The position numbers and the translations under genes are program-made. Positions 8,643-21,146 of a DNA stretch of 64,000 nt are shown here, one piece after another. Where the stretch lies: positions 3,720,001 to 3,784,000 of the forward strand of contig NZ_NXNI01000001.1 in assembly GCF_002494345.1 (NCBI RefSeq), written 5' to 3'. Every line of letters begins with the position of its first letter. Positions within the stretch are counted from its first letter, which is position 1. The stretch comes from Natrinema ejinorense. Lineage in GTDB: Archaea; Halobacteriota; Halobacteria; Halobacteriales; Natrialbaceae. Under the pieces are notes generated by a model. That model was not told where the DNA came from. It saw nothing but the letters and a program-made list of their open reading frames with translations, and did no database searches.

Positions 8643-8934
8643 TCGTGTTCCCCTTACGACGCACATGGTTTATCGGCATCGATGCGTCTCCCGTCGCTCT
8701 CACTCGTCTAACACGAAGCCTTCTTGCGCGTGCGCGCTCGAGTGCGACACCACGCGGGTATCATCCGGCTCGACCGTACCTTCGAGGGTGGGATGACCGG
8801 CCGACCTCCGCCCGCGTAACATTCTCTCGCCGCCGAGCCGAATCGCTCGAGCAGCGGCTGCGTTTATTACTGTCATCGCGACGATTATCTCGTGGAAAAC
8901 CGTGCCATGGTATCGGGTTCCGATACGAGTCTCG

Positions 8935-9345
8935 TTCGACGGCCTTATATGTGAACCGGGCATTCGATTGTAATGCGAACGACGTGGCGCACCCGCCACG
9001 TTCCCTCCGGCCGCAACCCGGCACGGAGGTAGGCATCACATCCGCTCTCGGACAATCCGTCGGTTCGATCCGACGGCCTTATCCGTACTCGAGGGCTCCA
9101 CTATGGATGTGTTCGTGGCCGGAGAAACCGTCCACGACGATCCGGAGCCCTTATACGTGCCTGGGCGTTCAGTTGTGATCGTACATCCCGCCGCCGGATG
9201 CGGTTTTCGGCGCGGGATCGATCCGACGCCCTTATATGTACGAGGGCATTCGGATGTGAACACGAAGAACGTGTGATCGACGGGACGTTCAACTCGTTCC
9301 GTCATCCCGGATGGATCGAACCCAAAGGGGTTATGTACCCCGGAC
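8935..9345 (+). promoter_or_regulatory. rrn promoters: Array of five rRNA operon promoters
   Basis: Five sites share the pattern GATCCGACGGCCTTATATGT(A) with a following GGGC(A/G)TTC: TATA cores at 8945 (TTATAT), 9079 (TTATCC), 9151 (TTATAC), 9232 (TTATAT) and 9331 (TTATGT). Each has a TTCGA or GATC(C/G) element ten bases before the TATA core, the signature of haloarchaeal rRNA promoters. Spacing is 134, 72, 81 and 99 bp. Multiple tandem promoters ahead of rRNA are established for haloarchaea; which of these five is strongest cannot be told here. No gene lies in the interval. Confidence 0.8.
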
Positions 9346-9419
9346 GGCGTACGATTACATCCGCAAGAGATGAGGATTCCACCCCTGCGGTCCGCCGTAC
9401 AGATGGGATCTGATGTTAG

Positions 9420-9480
9420 CCTTGGTAGTTCGGTGACGCCCGATCGGTCGGCGATCGTTGTGTCATCGAACGTGGACCCA
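9420..9480 (+). other. 16S processing stem, upstream half
   Basis: CTTGGTAGTTC, GCCCGATCGG and ATCGAACG are complementary, in order, to segments of 11056-11113 downstream of 16S. The two halves would form the long helix around pre-16S rRNA that archaeal splicing endonuclease cuts at a bulge-helix-bulge. Confidence 0.75.
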
Positions 9481-9495
9481 TTATGTGTGAGTGTG
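9471..9495 (+). promoter_or_regulatory. Sixth rRNA-type promoter-like site, inside the processing leader
   Basis: CATCGAACGTGGACCCATTATGTGTG resembles the other five, with TATA core TTATGT at 9481. A transcript from here would start about 9507, after the upstream half of the 16S processing stem, and so could not be processed in the usual way. It may be a relic or a chance match. Confidence 0.35.
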
Positions 9496-9545
9496 TACTA
9501 ACATTCACCGCCAACAGACCCTCCCCTCACGGGGAGTAATATAGC

Positions 9546-11018
<1,473 letters not shown>

Positions 11019-11055
11019 ACAGACCGGGACTGGGGCGTCGCCCCAGCCCACCTTT

Positions 11056-11113
11056 GCAGTCCGCGTTCGATCGACCAGCGTCTGGCCGATCGGGCACCTT
11101 TGAACTACCAAGG
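11056..11113 (+). other. 16S processing stem, downstream half
   Basis: GCAGTCCGCGTTCGATCGAC...GCCGATCGGGC...GAACTACCAAGG pairs with 9420-9480. It marks the 3' boundary of the pre-16S excision unit and precedes tRNA-Ala. Confidence 0.75.
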
Positions 11114-11131
11114 TTAACGCTTTACATTCCT

Positions 11132-11151
11132 GTCGCGCCTGACGGCGCGAC
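11132..11151 (+). other. Hairpin in the 16S-tRNA spacer
   Basis: GTCGCGCC-TGAC-GGCGCGAC, an 8-bp perfect stem six bases before tRNA-Ala. Probably a spacer structure helping tRNA 5' processing. Confidence 0.45.
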
Positions 11152-11157
11152 GGGAGT

Positions 11158-11229
11158 GGGCCCATAGCTCAGTGGTAGAGTGCCTCCTTTGCAAGGAGGA
11201 TGCCCAGGGTTCGAATCCCTGTGGGTCCA
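11158..11229 (+). tRNA. tRNA-Ala (anticodon UGC)
   Basis: 72 nt. The acceptor stem GGGCCCA pairs with TGGGTCC including the G3-U70 wobble that is the identity signal for alanine. The anticodon stem CCTCC/GGAGG encloses the loop TTTGCAA with anticodon TGC. The T-arm is CAGGG-TTCGAAT-CCCTG. The discriminator is A and no CCA is encoded. A tRNA-Ala in the 16S-23S spacer is the standard arrangement in haloarchaeal rRNA operons. Confidence 0.98.
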
Positions 11230-11464
11230 TGTCTCGGAGGCCGATCGAATCGTGCCCCTTAAGTGGGGCAAACGACTTCGATCTAATCCGAACAACGAAC
11301 CGATGCACCACCTCGTGTAAACGCGGGTGGGAAGGGTTAATGCATGCCGCGTCTACGGCATGCAGATGAGACCGTGTGTACGTGTAGTCCAGGCGTCCAC
11401 TGGACCCGTTCCCGGGTCACTACGTGGTCGTAACTTCTGGTTACGACTGCCGATCCGATGAACG
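11230..11464. other. Spacer between tRNA-Ala and 23S
   Basis: No gene. It includes GCCCCTTAAGTGGGGC (a short hairpin at 11251-11266), ACTTCGATCTAATCCG near 11276, which could be an internal rRNA promoter, GCATGCCGCGTCTACGGCATGC (hairpin at 11342-11363), and the 23S processing stem. Confidence 0.5.
11379..11420 (+). other. 23S processing stem, upstream half
   Basis: ACGTGTAGTCCAG, GCGTCC, GGACCCGTTC and GTCAC are complementary in order to parts of 14402-14446. The long helix would enclose pre-23S rRNA and carry the splicing-endonuclease cut site. Confidence 0.78.
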
Positions 11465-14384
<2,920 letters not shown>

Positions 14385-14401
14385 TACATCGCATTGGATC
14401 C

Positions 14402-14446
14402 GTGACGCGAGAACGGGTCCGGACGCAAACTGGACTACACGTATAC
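14402..14446 (+). other. 23S processing stem, downstream half
   Basis: GTGACGCGAGAACGGGTCCGGACGC...CTGGACTACACGTATAC (position quoted, key blocks only) pairs with 11379-11420 over more than 30 positions with small internal loops. Confidence 0.75.
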
Positions 14447-14464
14447 TACGGTCTTGGACACACC

Positions 14465-14507
14465 GACCGATATTGGAATGACGACGGTTCGATTCCGTTG
14501 ATCGGCG
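14465..14507 (+). other. tRNA-like processing element upstream of 5S copy 1
   Basis: CCGAT at 14467 pairs with ATCGG at 14501, and between them GACGG-TTCGATT-CCGTT forms a T-arm with a canonical seven-base loop. The D and anticodon arms are absent. In Haloferax volcanii tRNase Z is known to make the 5S 5' end by recognising such a tRNA-like structure; the position directly before 5S fits that role. Confidence 0.65.
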
Positions 14508-14628
14508 TTACGGCGGCCACAGCGGCGAGGTACCTCCCGTACCCATCCCGAACACGGAAGATAAGCTCGCCTGCGTTACGGTGAGTACTGGAGTGGGCGA
14601 CCCTCTGGGAAACTCGTTTCGCCGCCAC
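14508..14628 (+). rRNA. rrf: 5S ribosomal RNA, copy 1
   Basis: TTACGGCGGCCACAGCGGCG at the start and GTTTCGCCGCC at the end close helix I (GGCGGC/GCCGCC). The internal CCCGTACCCATCCCGAACAC and GGGAAACTCG blocks are diagnostic. About 121 nt. Confidence 0.95.
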
Positions 14629-14651
14629 CACTCATATCGACCAATACGGTC

Positions 14652-14694
14652 GACCGATCGTGGTCTGACGGCGGTTCGATTCCGCCGATCGGCA
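14652..14694 (+). other. tRNA-like processing element upstream of 5S copy 2
   Basis: CCGATC at 14654-14659 pairs with GATCGG at 14687-14692; GGCGG-TTCGATT-CCGCC is a perfect T-arm. The discriminator-like A at 14694 is the last base before 5S, where tRNase Z would cut. Confidence 0.68.
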
Positions 14695-14815
14695 TTACAG
14701 CGGCCACAGTGGCGAGGTACCTCCCGTACCCATCCCGAACACGGAAGATAAGCTCGCCTACGTTTCGGTGAGTACTGGAGTGGGCGACCCTCTGGGAAAT
14801 TCGATTCGCCGCTTC
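14695..14815 (+). rRNA. rrf: 5S ribosomal RNA, copy 2
   Basis: Differs from copy 1 at about eight positions. The change of G to A near the 5' end is matched by C to T at the 3' end (AGCGGC/GCCGCT), keeping helix I paired, so this copy is likely functional. About 121 nt. Confidence 0.93.
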
Positions 14816-14825
14816 CATTCATTTC

Positions 14826-14853
14826 AACCCACACAGCAACTGCTGTGTGGGTT
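14826..14853 (+). terminator. rRNA operon terminator hairpin
   Basis: AACCCACACAGCA and TGCTGTGTGGGTT form a perfect 13-bp stem with a two-base spacer, followed by TTCGTATTTGTTT. It begins 11 bp after the second 5S gene and is the only strong hairpin there. Confidence 0.7.
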
Positions 14854-14934
14854 TTCGTATTTGTTTCGAGACAGCGACACACCGGTTGCTACTACGAGGT
14901 CTTCAAGAGGTAAAATAACCGCAACCGGATCGGT

Positions 14935-16281
14935 CTATACTAACTGGATGACGTTTCCGTTCGAAGTCACGTGGAGATCTCGTCCAAGCTTGTACCCCTG
15001 ATTGGTTGCCAGATCGACGTATCCCGAAAAGCCGCTCATGTTCTGGTGGGCTGGGATGACGTGCTCGGGTTGCAGTGCATCGAGCATCTCGTAGTGGCCC
15101 TCCTGACAGAGGTGACCGGAGACGTGGACATCGTCGTAGATCCGCGCTCCCTGCATGCGGAGTAGCTTTTCGGCCTGGTAGCGCTGGCCCTCGTTGGTCG
15201 GTTCCGGAATGACGCGAGCGGAGAAGACGACCTTGTCACCGTCCTCGAGTTCGTAGGGCGTTTCGCCACGACCCATCCGTGTGAGCGTTGCTCGAGGCTC
15301 ACCTTGATGGCCGGTGACGACGGGGAGGAAGTTCTCTTTCCCTTCGTTCATGATTCGCTCGAAGGTCTGTTCGATGGATTGACGGTAGCCGACCATTTCG
15401 ACGTCGGAGGGGAAGTCGACCCCGATCTGTTTTGCGGTACCGGAGTAGGTTTCCATCGAGCGGCCGAGGAGGATCGGTGTACGATCGATATCGCGAGCGA
15501 ATTCGATCAGCGATTTCACGCGGGCGATGTGACTTGAGAAGGTGGTGGCGACGATGCCGCCGTCGTAGTCCTCCATGCTGTAGAGGACGTCCCGGAGGTG
15601 TTCGCGGGCGACGTTTTCGGACGGCGTTCGGCCCTTCTTGTTGGCGTTGGTACAGTCCTCGATGTAACAGAGGACGCCCTCTCCCTCGCGGCCGATCTCG
15701 CGGAAGCGCTCCATATCGATCGGGTCGCCGATGACGGGCGTGTGGTCCATCCGTTTGTCGAGTCCGTAGACGACCGCGCCTTCGGGCGTGTGGAGGACCG
15801 GGTTGATTGCCTGGATAATCGAGTGGGTGACGTTGACGAACTCGAGTTCGACTGCGCCGGAGTCGCCGATCGACATCGTTTCGCCGGCGTCCATCGCGAC
15901 GAGCTCGTTTTCGGTATTGAACTTCCCCTCCTCCTCGAGTTCGCCCTTGACCAGTTCGAGGGTGAACGGCGTCGCGACGATGGGTGCGTCGTATCGGTGT
16001 GCGAGTTTGCTGATCGCACCGATGTGGTCGAGGTGGCCGTGAGTGGGGACGATCGCTTTGACGTCACCTTCGAGGTCGCTCATGACCCGGTCGTCGGGAA
16101 TGGCTCCCATATCGATCAGGTCGAGGCTGTGCATGCCTTCGGTTCGGATGTTGTCGTGGATCAGGACCTTCGACAGGTTCAGTCCCATGTCGAAGATCAC
16201 GATGTCGTCACCGGCGCGGACAGCCGTCATCTGTCGGCCGACTTCCTCGTAACCGCCAATCGTTGCAATTTCAATTTCCAT
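14935..16281 (-). CDS. rnj: Ribonuclease J (beta-CASP metallo-beta-lactamase RNase)
   Basis: 448 residues. RNase J degrades and trims RNA 5' to 3' in the cytoplasm using two zinc ions. The metallo-beta-lactamase motif THGHLDH (residues 80-86) supplies three His and one Asp; further blocks are [36 protein letters not shown], a beta-CASP insert ([53 protein letters not shown]) and a final [19 protein letters not shown] with HVIPAHQN. The C-terminal domain found in bacterial RNase J is lacking, as usual in archaeal forms. It converges on the rRNA operon, whose terminator lies 82 bp away. Confidence 0.93.
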   Translation of the reverse strand: MEIEIATIGGYEEVGRQMTAVRAGDDIVIFDMGLNLSKVLIHDNIRTEGMHSLDLIDMGAIPDDRVMSDLEGDVKAIVPTHGHLDHIGAISKLAHRYDAPIVATPFTLELVKGELEEEGKFNTENELVAMDAGETMSIGDSGAVELEFVNVTHSIIQAINPVLHTPEGAVVYGLDKRMDHTPVIGDPIDMERFREIGREGEGVLCYIEDCTNANKKGRTPSENVAREHLRDVLYSMEDYDGGIVATTFSSHIARVKSLIEFARDIDRTPILLGRSMETYSGTAKQIGVDFPSDVEMVGYRQSIEQTFERIMNEGKENFLPVVTGHQGEPRATLTRMGRGETPYELEDGDKVVFSARVIPEPTNEGQRYQAEKLLRMQGARIYDDVHVSGHLCQEGHYEMLDALQPEHVIPAHQNMSGFSGYVDLATNQGYKLGRDLHVTSNGNVIQLV

Positions 16282-16656
16282 AGCTGGGGCCGATCATAGC
16301 AGTCCTGTGGACAGTGTGTAGCCAGAACGGCTACTGGGGGGCATCTCGAAACGTGAGTACGTATCGATCACGTTGTGGGTGTGCCCTTCCACGCGTTGAC
16401 TGCAGGAATGTGCCGGAAACTGTGCCGGAGTCGATTCTGCAGCAGGCGTGGGGCTCCACTCGTCCGAATCGAACGGGGAGTCCCAACTGCGCCACGGACG
16501 GCGCCTATTTCGGTTAGTAGAATAACGACTCTCCCGACGTAAGTAGTTCTGGGTTTCACGGAGAGCGATGGCCACACGGCGAGCGGATCGGTCGGCAGTG
16601 GTACCGATCGGCCTGGCGGAACCCGGTATTCCGCGATCGGCGTTCAGTACCGTCGA
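16282..16656. other. Gene-free interval with a tRNA-like remnant
   Basis: No plausible gene on either strand. The minus strand at 16461-16502 reads CGTCCGTGGCGCAGTTGG then CGTTCGATTCGGAC, like a D-arm followed by T-loop without an anticodon arm. The remainder shows nothing clear; it should contain the RNase J promoter at the left end. Confidence 0.4.
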
Positions 16657-18585
16657 TCAGTCGTCGCTGGGTGCTGGTGCAGCACCATCGTCGGCACTGA
16701 CGCCCGTGCCCGGCCCGATATCGATTCCGAGGTCGTCGAGTTTCTCGTCTGGGACGACGCCGTCGACCCAGCCGCGGTGCTCGTAGTACTCCGCCTTCAT
16801 CTCGTCGAGTTCGCAGTACTCTCCCTCGCTGGCACCCTGGCCGCGGATGCCGTCCTCGAGGAACCGCGCTGGCAGCGAGTCGTCAGCCCCGTCGAAGCCG
16901 TTGAGGTTGTTGTAGTATCGCTCGAGGTTGTAGACGCGTTCGCCGGCCTCGAGGAGCTCTTCCTCGGTGACGTCGCGGCCGGTCATGCCGTTGTACTGCA
17001 GGACGTACTCCTCGATGCCTTCGGCGAAGGCGTTGAACTTGCAGATGTCGAACGAGTCGCTGATGGCGTGGAGGTCCTGGAACTGGGCGGTGAGTTCGCC
17101 CTTGCCCTCGTACTCGTAGGGGTCGACCTTCTCGGGAACGCCGAGGATTTCCGCGGCGGGCGTGTACCCACGCAGGTGACAGGCACCGCGGTTCGAAGTG
17201 GCGTAGCCGATGCCCATGCCTTTCATACAGCGCGGGTCGTAGGCGGCGATCGTCTGGCCTTTGACCGCAAGCGAGTTCTCGTGGGCGTCTTTCCGGTCGG
17301 CGACCCGGCGTGGCCCCTCGGCCAGCAGATCCGCGAACTCGTCCTCGCGGCGGGCGATCCGCTCGATCATGTCGATCATCGTCTCGGTGTCGCCCCACTC
17401 GAGTTCGCCGACGCCCTCGAGTTTGCCCTCCTCGGTCATCTCCATGGCCATCGCCATCATGTTGCCCGCGTCGATGGTGTCGAGGCCCATGTCGTTACAG
17501 CGCTCGAGCATGAGGGCGATCTTGTCGCGGTCGGTGTGGCCGGAGTTGGGGCCGAGGGCGTAGGCCGATTCGTACTCGTAGGACTCGGTCCGGACGTTCA
17601 TCTCCTCGCCTTTGTGCATCGCCGTCACTTCGACTTCCTTCTTGCAGGCGACCGGACAGGAGTGACAGGTCGGCTCGTCGACGAGGATGTTCTCGCGGAC
17701 GTTCTCACCGGAGACGCGCTCGGCGTCGATGTCGACGCCTTCGGCCTCGCGCATGCTCTTCGTCGACGTGTATTTCCCGTTCTTCGTCGGGAGGCCGTCC
17801 ATCTCTTCGCCGATGTTCATCAGGACGTTCGTGCCGTACATCGAGAGTCCGCCCTCGTTGGGTGCGGTGACCTCCGACTCCGTGATGGCCTGCATCGCCT
17901 GCTGGTGCCCCTCCTTGAATGTCTCCGGATCGGCCGGCTTCGGCATCTTCGTCGTGGATTTGACGACGACCGCTTTGAGGTTCTTCGACCCCATCACACA
18001 GCCGGTCCCGCCCCGGCCGGAGGCGCGATCGTCCTCGTTCATGATGCAGGCGTATTTGACCCCGTTCTCGCCGCCGGGGCCGATCCCCATGATGCTGAGA
18101 TTCTTCCCGTAGGAGCCCTCGACTTCGTTTTCGATCGCGTCCCGCGTCTCGTGAAAGCCGTTCCCCCAGAGGTGGGATGCGTCCCGAAGTTCGACCTCGC
18201 CGTCCTCGACGACGGCGTAGACCGGGTCGTCGGCCTGCCCTTCGAAGCAGAGGCCGTCGAAGCCAGCCCACTTGAGTCGGGCTCCCGACCAGCCGCCGTG
18301 GTGGCTGTCGGTGACGGTGCCGGTCAACGGCGACTTCGTACAGACGGCGATCCGGCCGCTCATGGTGACCTGTGTGCCCGACAGCGGCCCGTTCATGAAC
18401 GCGAGCAGGTTGTCGGGTTCGAGCGGATCGACGTCCGGCCCCTGGTCGAAAACGTACTTTACCCCCAGCCCCCGCGCACCGATATACTTCTTCGCGTCCT
18501 CGTCGTCGATCGACTCGTAGGCGACCTCCCCATCCGAGAGATCGATGCGGGCGACCCTGTCTTGAAATCCGCCGAGTTCAGTCAT
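16657..18585 (-). CDS. Tungsten/molybdenum aldehyde ferredoxin oxidoreductase family enzyme
   Basis: 642 residues, the normal size. These enzymes oxidise aldehydes to acids with ferredoxin as acceptor, using a bis-pyranopterin tungsten or molybdenum cofactor and one 4Fe-4S cluster. Cluster ligands are visible as C307, C310, C314 (TCHSCPVACKKE) and C515 (FDICKF). Family blocks include GARGLGVKYVFDQG at residues 36-49, PLTGTVTDSHHGGWSGARLK and RASGRGGTGCVMGSKNLKAV, which line the pterin site, and ATSNRGACHLRG. The C-terminal extension after residue 600 is acidic. No molybdopterin genes or MoaD-like partner are adjacent, and the substrate is not predictable from sequence. Confidence 0.94.
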   Translation of the reverse strand: MTELGGFQDRVARIDLSDGEVAYESIDDEDAKKYIGARGLGVKYVFDQGPDVDPLEPDNLLAFMNGPLSGTQVTMSGRIAVCTKSPLTGTVTDSHHGGWSGARLKWAGFDGLCFEGQADDPVYAVVEDGEVELRDASHLWGNGFHETRDAIENEVEGSYGKNLSIMGIGPGGENGVKYACIMNEDDRASGRGGTGCVMGSKNLKAVVVKSTTKMPKPADPETFKEGHQQAMQAITESEVTAPNEGGLSMYGTNVLMNIGEEMDGLPTKNGKYTSTKSMREAEGVDIDAERVSGENVRENILVDEPTCHSCPVACKKEVEVTAMHKGEEMNVRTESYEYESAYALGPNSGHTDRDKIALMLERCNDMGLDTIDAGNMMAMAMEMTEEGKLEGVGELEWGDTETMIDMIERIARREDEFADLLAEGPRRVADRKDAHENSLAVKGQTIAAYDPRCMKGMGIGYATSNRGACHLRGYTPAAEILGVPEKVDPYEYEGKGELTAQFQDLHAISDSFDICKFNAFAEGIEEYVLQYNGMTGRDVTEEELLEAGERVYNLERYYNNLNGFDGADDSLPARFLEDGIRGQGASEGEYCELDEMKAEYYEHRGWVDGVVPDEKLDDLGIDIGPGTGVSADDGAAPAPSDD

Positions 18586-18857
18586 GGTAAACGCTCGTTC
18601 TTATCTACGACCTCCAGGCTGTTAGTCGTTCCCAACCCCACGTAACCGAAACCGGTTGTACGAGCGGCGCTCCGGTCACTCGAAATACCGCGGGATGAGA
18701 CGGCAGTTAATTCTGGGGTACCTCCGGCTGAGTCCGGCAAGAACTGCAAAAGCGTAACCGTCATCGCTCACGCCGACCCGTCGGCCACGTCCCGTCGTCC
18801 ACTGGTCAATGTCGTCCCCAGCATGGCACTCCACGACCGTACTCCGGACGGTGCCGG

Positions 18858-19043
18858 CTACAGGAGGAGTGCGACCACCGCGAGGATGATAAAGATCAAC
18901 ACGAAGATCCGCGCGATCTCCATCGAGATACCGGCGACGCCACGGGCACCCACGGCAGCGGCAACGATTGCGAGGACGAAAAAGATGATCGCCCAGTACA
19001 GAAGTCCGCCGCCGGCCTGAAGCGGAGTTGCGAGCGTGAGCAT
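18858..19043 (-). CDS. DUF1328 small membrane protein
   Basis: 61 residues with two membrane helices: [20 protein letters not shown] and [19 protein letters not shown], joined by the short RGVAGISME turn. This matches DUF1328 (YtjA-like), of unknown function. The start is set by TATATAAA at 19067-19074, centred 27 bp upstream of this ATG (leaderless); a second ATG six codons earlier would not be in the transcript. It stands alone, with the Bat-like regulator ending 110 bp upstream on the same strand. Confidence 0.88.
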   Translation of the reverse strand: MLTLATPLQAGGGLLYWAIIFFVLAIVAAAVGARGVAGISMEIARIFVLIFIILAVVALLL

Positions 19044-19066
19044 ACCGAATCGCTCCCACAACGAGA

Positions 19067-19074
19067 TATATAAA
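19067..19074 (-). promoter_or_regulatory. TATA box of the DUF1328 gene
   Basis: TTTATATA on the minus strand, centred 27 bp before the ATG. Confidence 0.6.
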
Positions 19075-19154
19075 CACCGGTGACCGTCCGAAACCGTTCC
19101 CGTGGCTAAGCCGTGACTACAGGTCTCGACCCGTGAACGTCGTCGAGCGACGGA

Positions 19155-21041
19155 TCAGGCGTCCCCCAGGAATGCCTGACACAGTTTCGCCTCGGCCGTC
19201 CGCAGGTGCTCGTGGAAGGTCGGCCGCGAGACGCCCATCGACTGGGCGAGCTCCTCACCGGTCGTCGGTCGGGGCCACTCGAAGTAGCCGCCGAGATAGG
19301 CTCGCTGTAACGCGCCGAACTGGCGGTCGGTCAGCGCCGCTTCGAGGCGAGCGGCGAACTCCTGGCGGGTTTCGGGGTCGCGCTCGCGCTGCCGGAACGA
19401 GAGGACGTCGGTTCCCGCGTACCGATCTTCGATCGCCTCGACGACCGAGCGAACGTCCGCCGAGCGGGGGATCTCCAGGGTGATGCGCGCTCGGCCGCTC
19501 TCGCTCTCGATGGCTTCCGTGCGGACGCCGCGCTCGGAGAGCCAGCCGACGAAGTCGTCGGCACCGGTCAGTTCGATCAGACACTCCTCGTCGCGCTCGA
19601 CGACGATGCTGCAGTCGACGTCGGACAGTCCGTCGACGGCAGCGACGATCTCGTCGGCGCTCGCGCCGGTGACGGTAAACAGCGACGCCGTCTCGTCGCC
19701 GGTTCGGTGGACCGAGCGGCGGTACTCCAGCCGACAGTCGGCGTCGGCCGAAAGCGCAACCGGTGGTAGGGTGCGATCCGTCAGGTCGAGTTCGACGGCG
19801 ACGACCGCGTCCGTTGCGAGCATTCGGCTCGTTTCACGGGCGTTGACTCCGCTGGCGACAGCGCGGGCGAGCGCGGAGAGGATGACGGTCTCCCGGTCGT
19901 CGACTGGACGGCTGCGATCCATACAGACCGTCAACACGCCGTACTCGATCCCGTTGTACGACAGCGGAAACGCAGCGTGAGTCGTCCCCTCGACCGTTTC
20001 GACGGTGCGGTCGTTCGTCGACAGCGTCCGTGCGACCGGGTGATCCCCGTCGGCCGGCAGCCCCTCGGGTGAGACGCCCGCGCTCGAGCGGACGTCTATC
20101 GCGCCGGTCGCAGGGTTGTGTTCGCCGATCCAGGCGCCCTCGTAGGCCTCTTCGGCGGCGATCCGGGCACAGACTTCGGCCTCGAGTTCCGAACGGTCGG
20201 TGGAGCCGGCGACGACGGAGGTGACGTCCTGGATCAACCCTTCGACGCGGTCGAGGATGTACTCGAGTTCATCGGTCCGTTGCTCGAGGGCGATTTCGGC
20301 TTCCTTGCGTGCGGTAACCTCGTTCTGGAACCCGACGTAGTTGGTCACGCGACCGTCTTCGTCCCGAACGGGGGCGATCGTCACCTCGTTCCAGAATTCG
20401 GTGCCGTCCTTGCGGTAGTTCTTGAGTTCGACGGTAACCGGCCGATCCTCGTCGATTGCCGCTGCCATCTCGGCGATGGCCTCCTCCTCGGAGTCCGGTC
20501 CCTGCAGGAACCGACAGTTCCGGCCCACGACCTCGTCGAAGTCGTAGCCGGTCATCTCCTCGTAGGCGGCGTTGACGTACACGAGCGGATTGTCCTCGAG
20601 GTCCGGGTCGGAAATAGTGATCCCGACGGGTGCCTCCTCGAGCGCGCGATCTTTGACTAGCCGATCGCTTACGCTCGTCGGTGCGGGCGACTCGTCGGTA
20701 TCGCTCCCGGAACCGGCCACGCCGCCATCGAACGTGATCGTTGCGCCGTTTGCCCCCCGATGAATCCGGACGCGTCCGCCGTCGTCGAAGTCGACCTGCC
20801 GGGCGGTACCGACCGTCGTTTCGTCGATCATCGTGTGGAGCCGGTCCCAGTGCGTGCCGAGTGCGGTTGCCGCATCCCGATCAGCGTCGCCGAGTTCGAA
20901 CGCGTCCTGGGCGGCTTCGTTCGCGTACGTGATCGTCCCCCCGGAAACCGCCACGACCGGATCGACGACGTGCTCGAGGGCCCGGACCGCCCCCGAAGCG
21001 TCCCCGATGGTGCCACCACGTTTCGTGTCGACATCGTCCAT
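19155..21041 (-). CDS. LOV-GAF-HTH regulator of the bacterio-opsin activator (Bat) type
   Basis: 628 residues from MDDVDTKRGG; the frame is open 35 codons further upstream but those residues lack family character and cross the divergent promoter. Domains: a short PAS-like segment (about 20-105), a second PAS of LOV type (about 133-245) with GRNCRFLQG, whose Cys176 is the flavin-adduct cysteine in LOV photoreceptors, and NYRKDGTEFWNEV and NYVGFQNEVT carrying the flavin-contacting Asn and Gln positions; a GAF domain (about 270-415, TTHAAFPLSYNGIEYGVLTV); a Bat-specific region; and a C-terminal HTH_10 (ALTDRQFGALQRAYLGGYFE, STGEELAQSMGVSRPTFHEHL in outline). Predicted cytoplasmic transcription regulator sensing blue light or redox. 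Confidence 0.92.
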   Translation of the reverse strand: MDDVDTKRGGTIGDASGAVRALEHVVDPVVAVSGGTITYANEAAQDAFELGDADRDAATALGTHWDRLHTMIDETTVGTARQVDFDDGGRVRIHRGANGATITFDGGVAGSGSDTDESPAPTSVSDRLVKDRALEEAPVGITISDPDLEDNPLVYVNAAYEEMTGYDFDEVVGRNCRFLQGPDSEEEAIAEMAAAIDEDRPVTVELKNYRKDGTEFWNEVTIAPVRDEDGRVTNYVGFQNEVTARKEAEIALEQRTDELEYILDRVEGLIQDVTSVVAGSTDRSELEAEVCARIAAEEAYEGAWIGEHNPATGAIDVRSSAGVSPEGLPADGDHPVARTLSTNDRTVETVEGTTHAAFPLSYNGIEYGVLTVCMDRSRPVDDRETVILSALARAVASGVNARETSRMLATDAVVAVELDLTDRTLPPVALSADADCRLEYRRSVHRTGDETASLFTVTGASADEIVAAVDGLSDVDCSIVVERDEECLIELTGADDFVGWLSERGVRTEAIESESGRARITLEIPRSADVRSVVEAIEDRYAGTDVLSFRQRERDPETRQEFAARLEAALTDRQFGALQRAYLGGYFEWPRPTTGEELAQSMGVSRPTFHEHLRTAEAKLCQAFLGDA

Positions 21042-21114
21042 GGTTGTTCCTACGGACGGCTGCCTAAGAACGGTTATGATTGGACGACAGGTACCCGTCG
21101 ACGAGCAGGCTAGA

Positions 21115-21146
21115 GTGTTATATAGTATCATGGTGTATAATAACAC
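21115..21146. promoter_or_regulatory. Palindromic operator-like site over the divergent promoter
   Basis: GTGTTATA at 21115 and TATAATAACAC ending at 21146 form an inverted repeat around a 14-base centre, ending on the base before the zinc-finger ATG. The TTATATA at 21118-21124 is also that gene's TATA box, centred 26 bp upstream of the ATG. A regulator bound here would block transcription of the zinc-finger gene and perhaps of the LOV-Bat gene. Confidence 0.5.
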
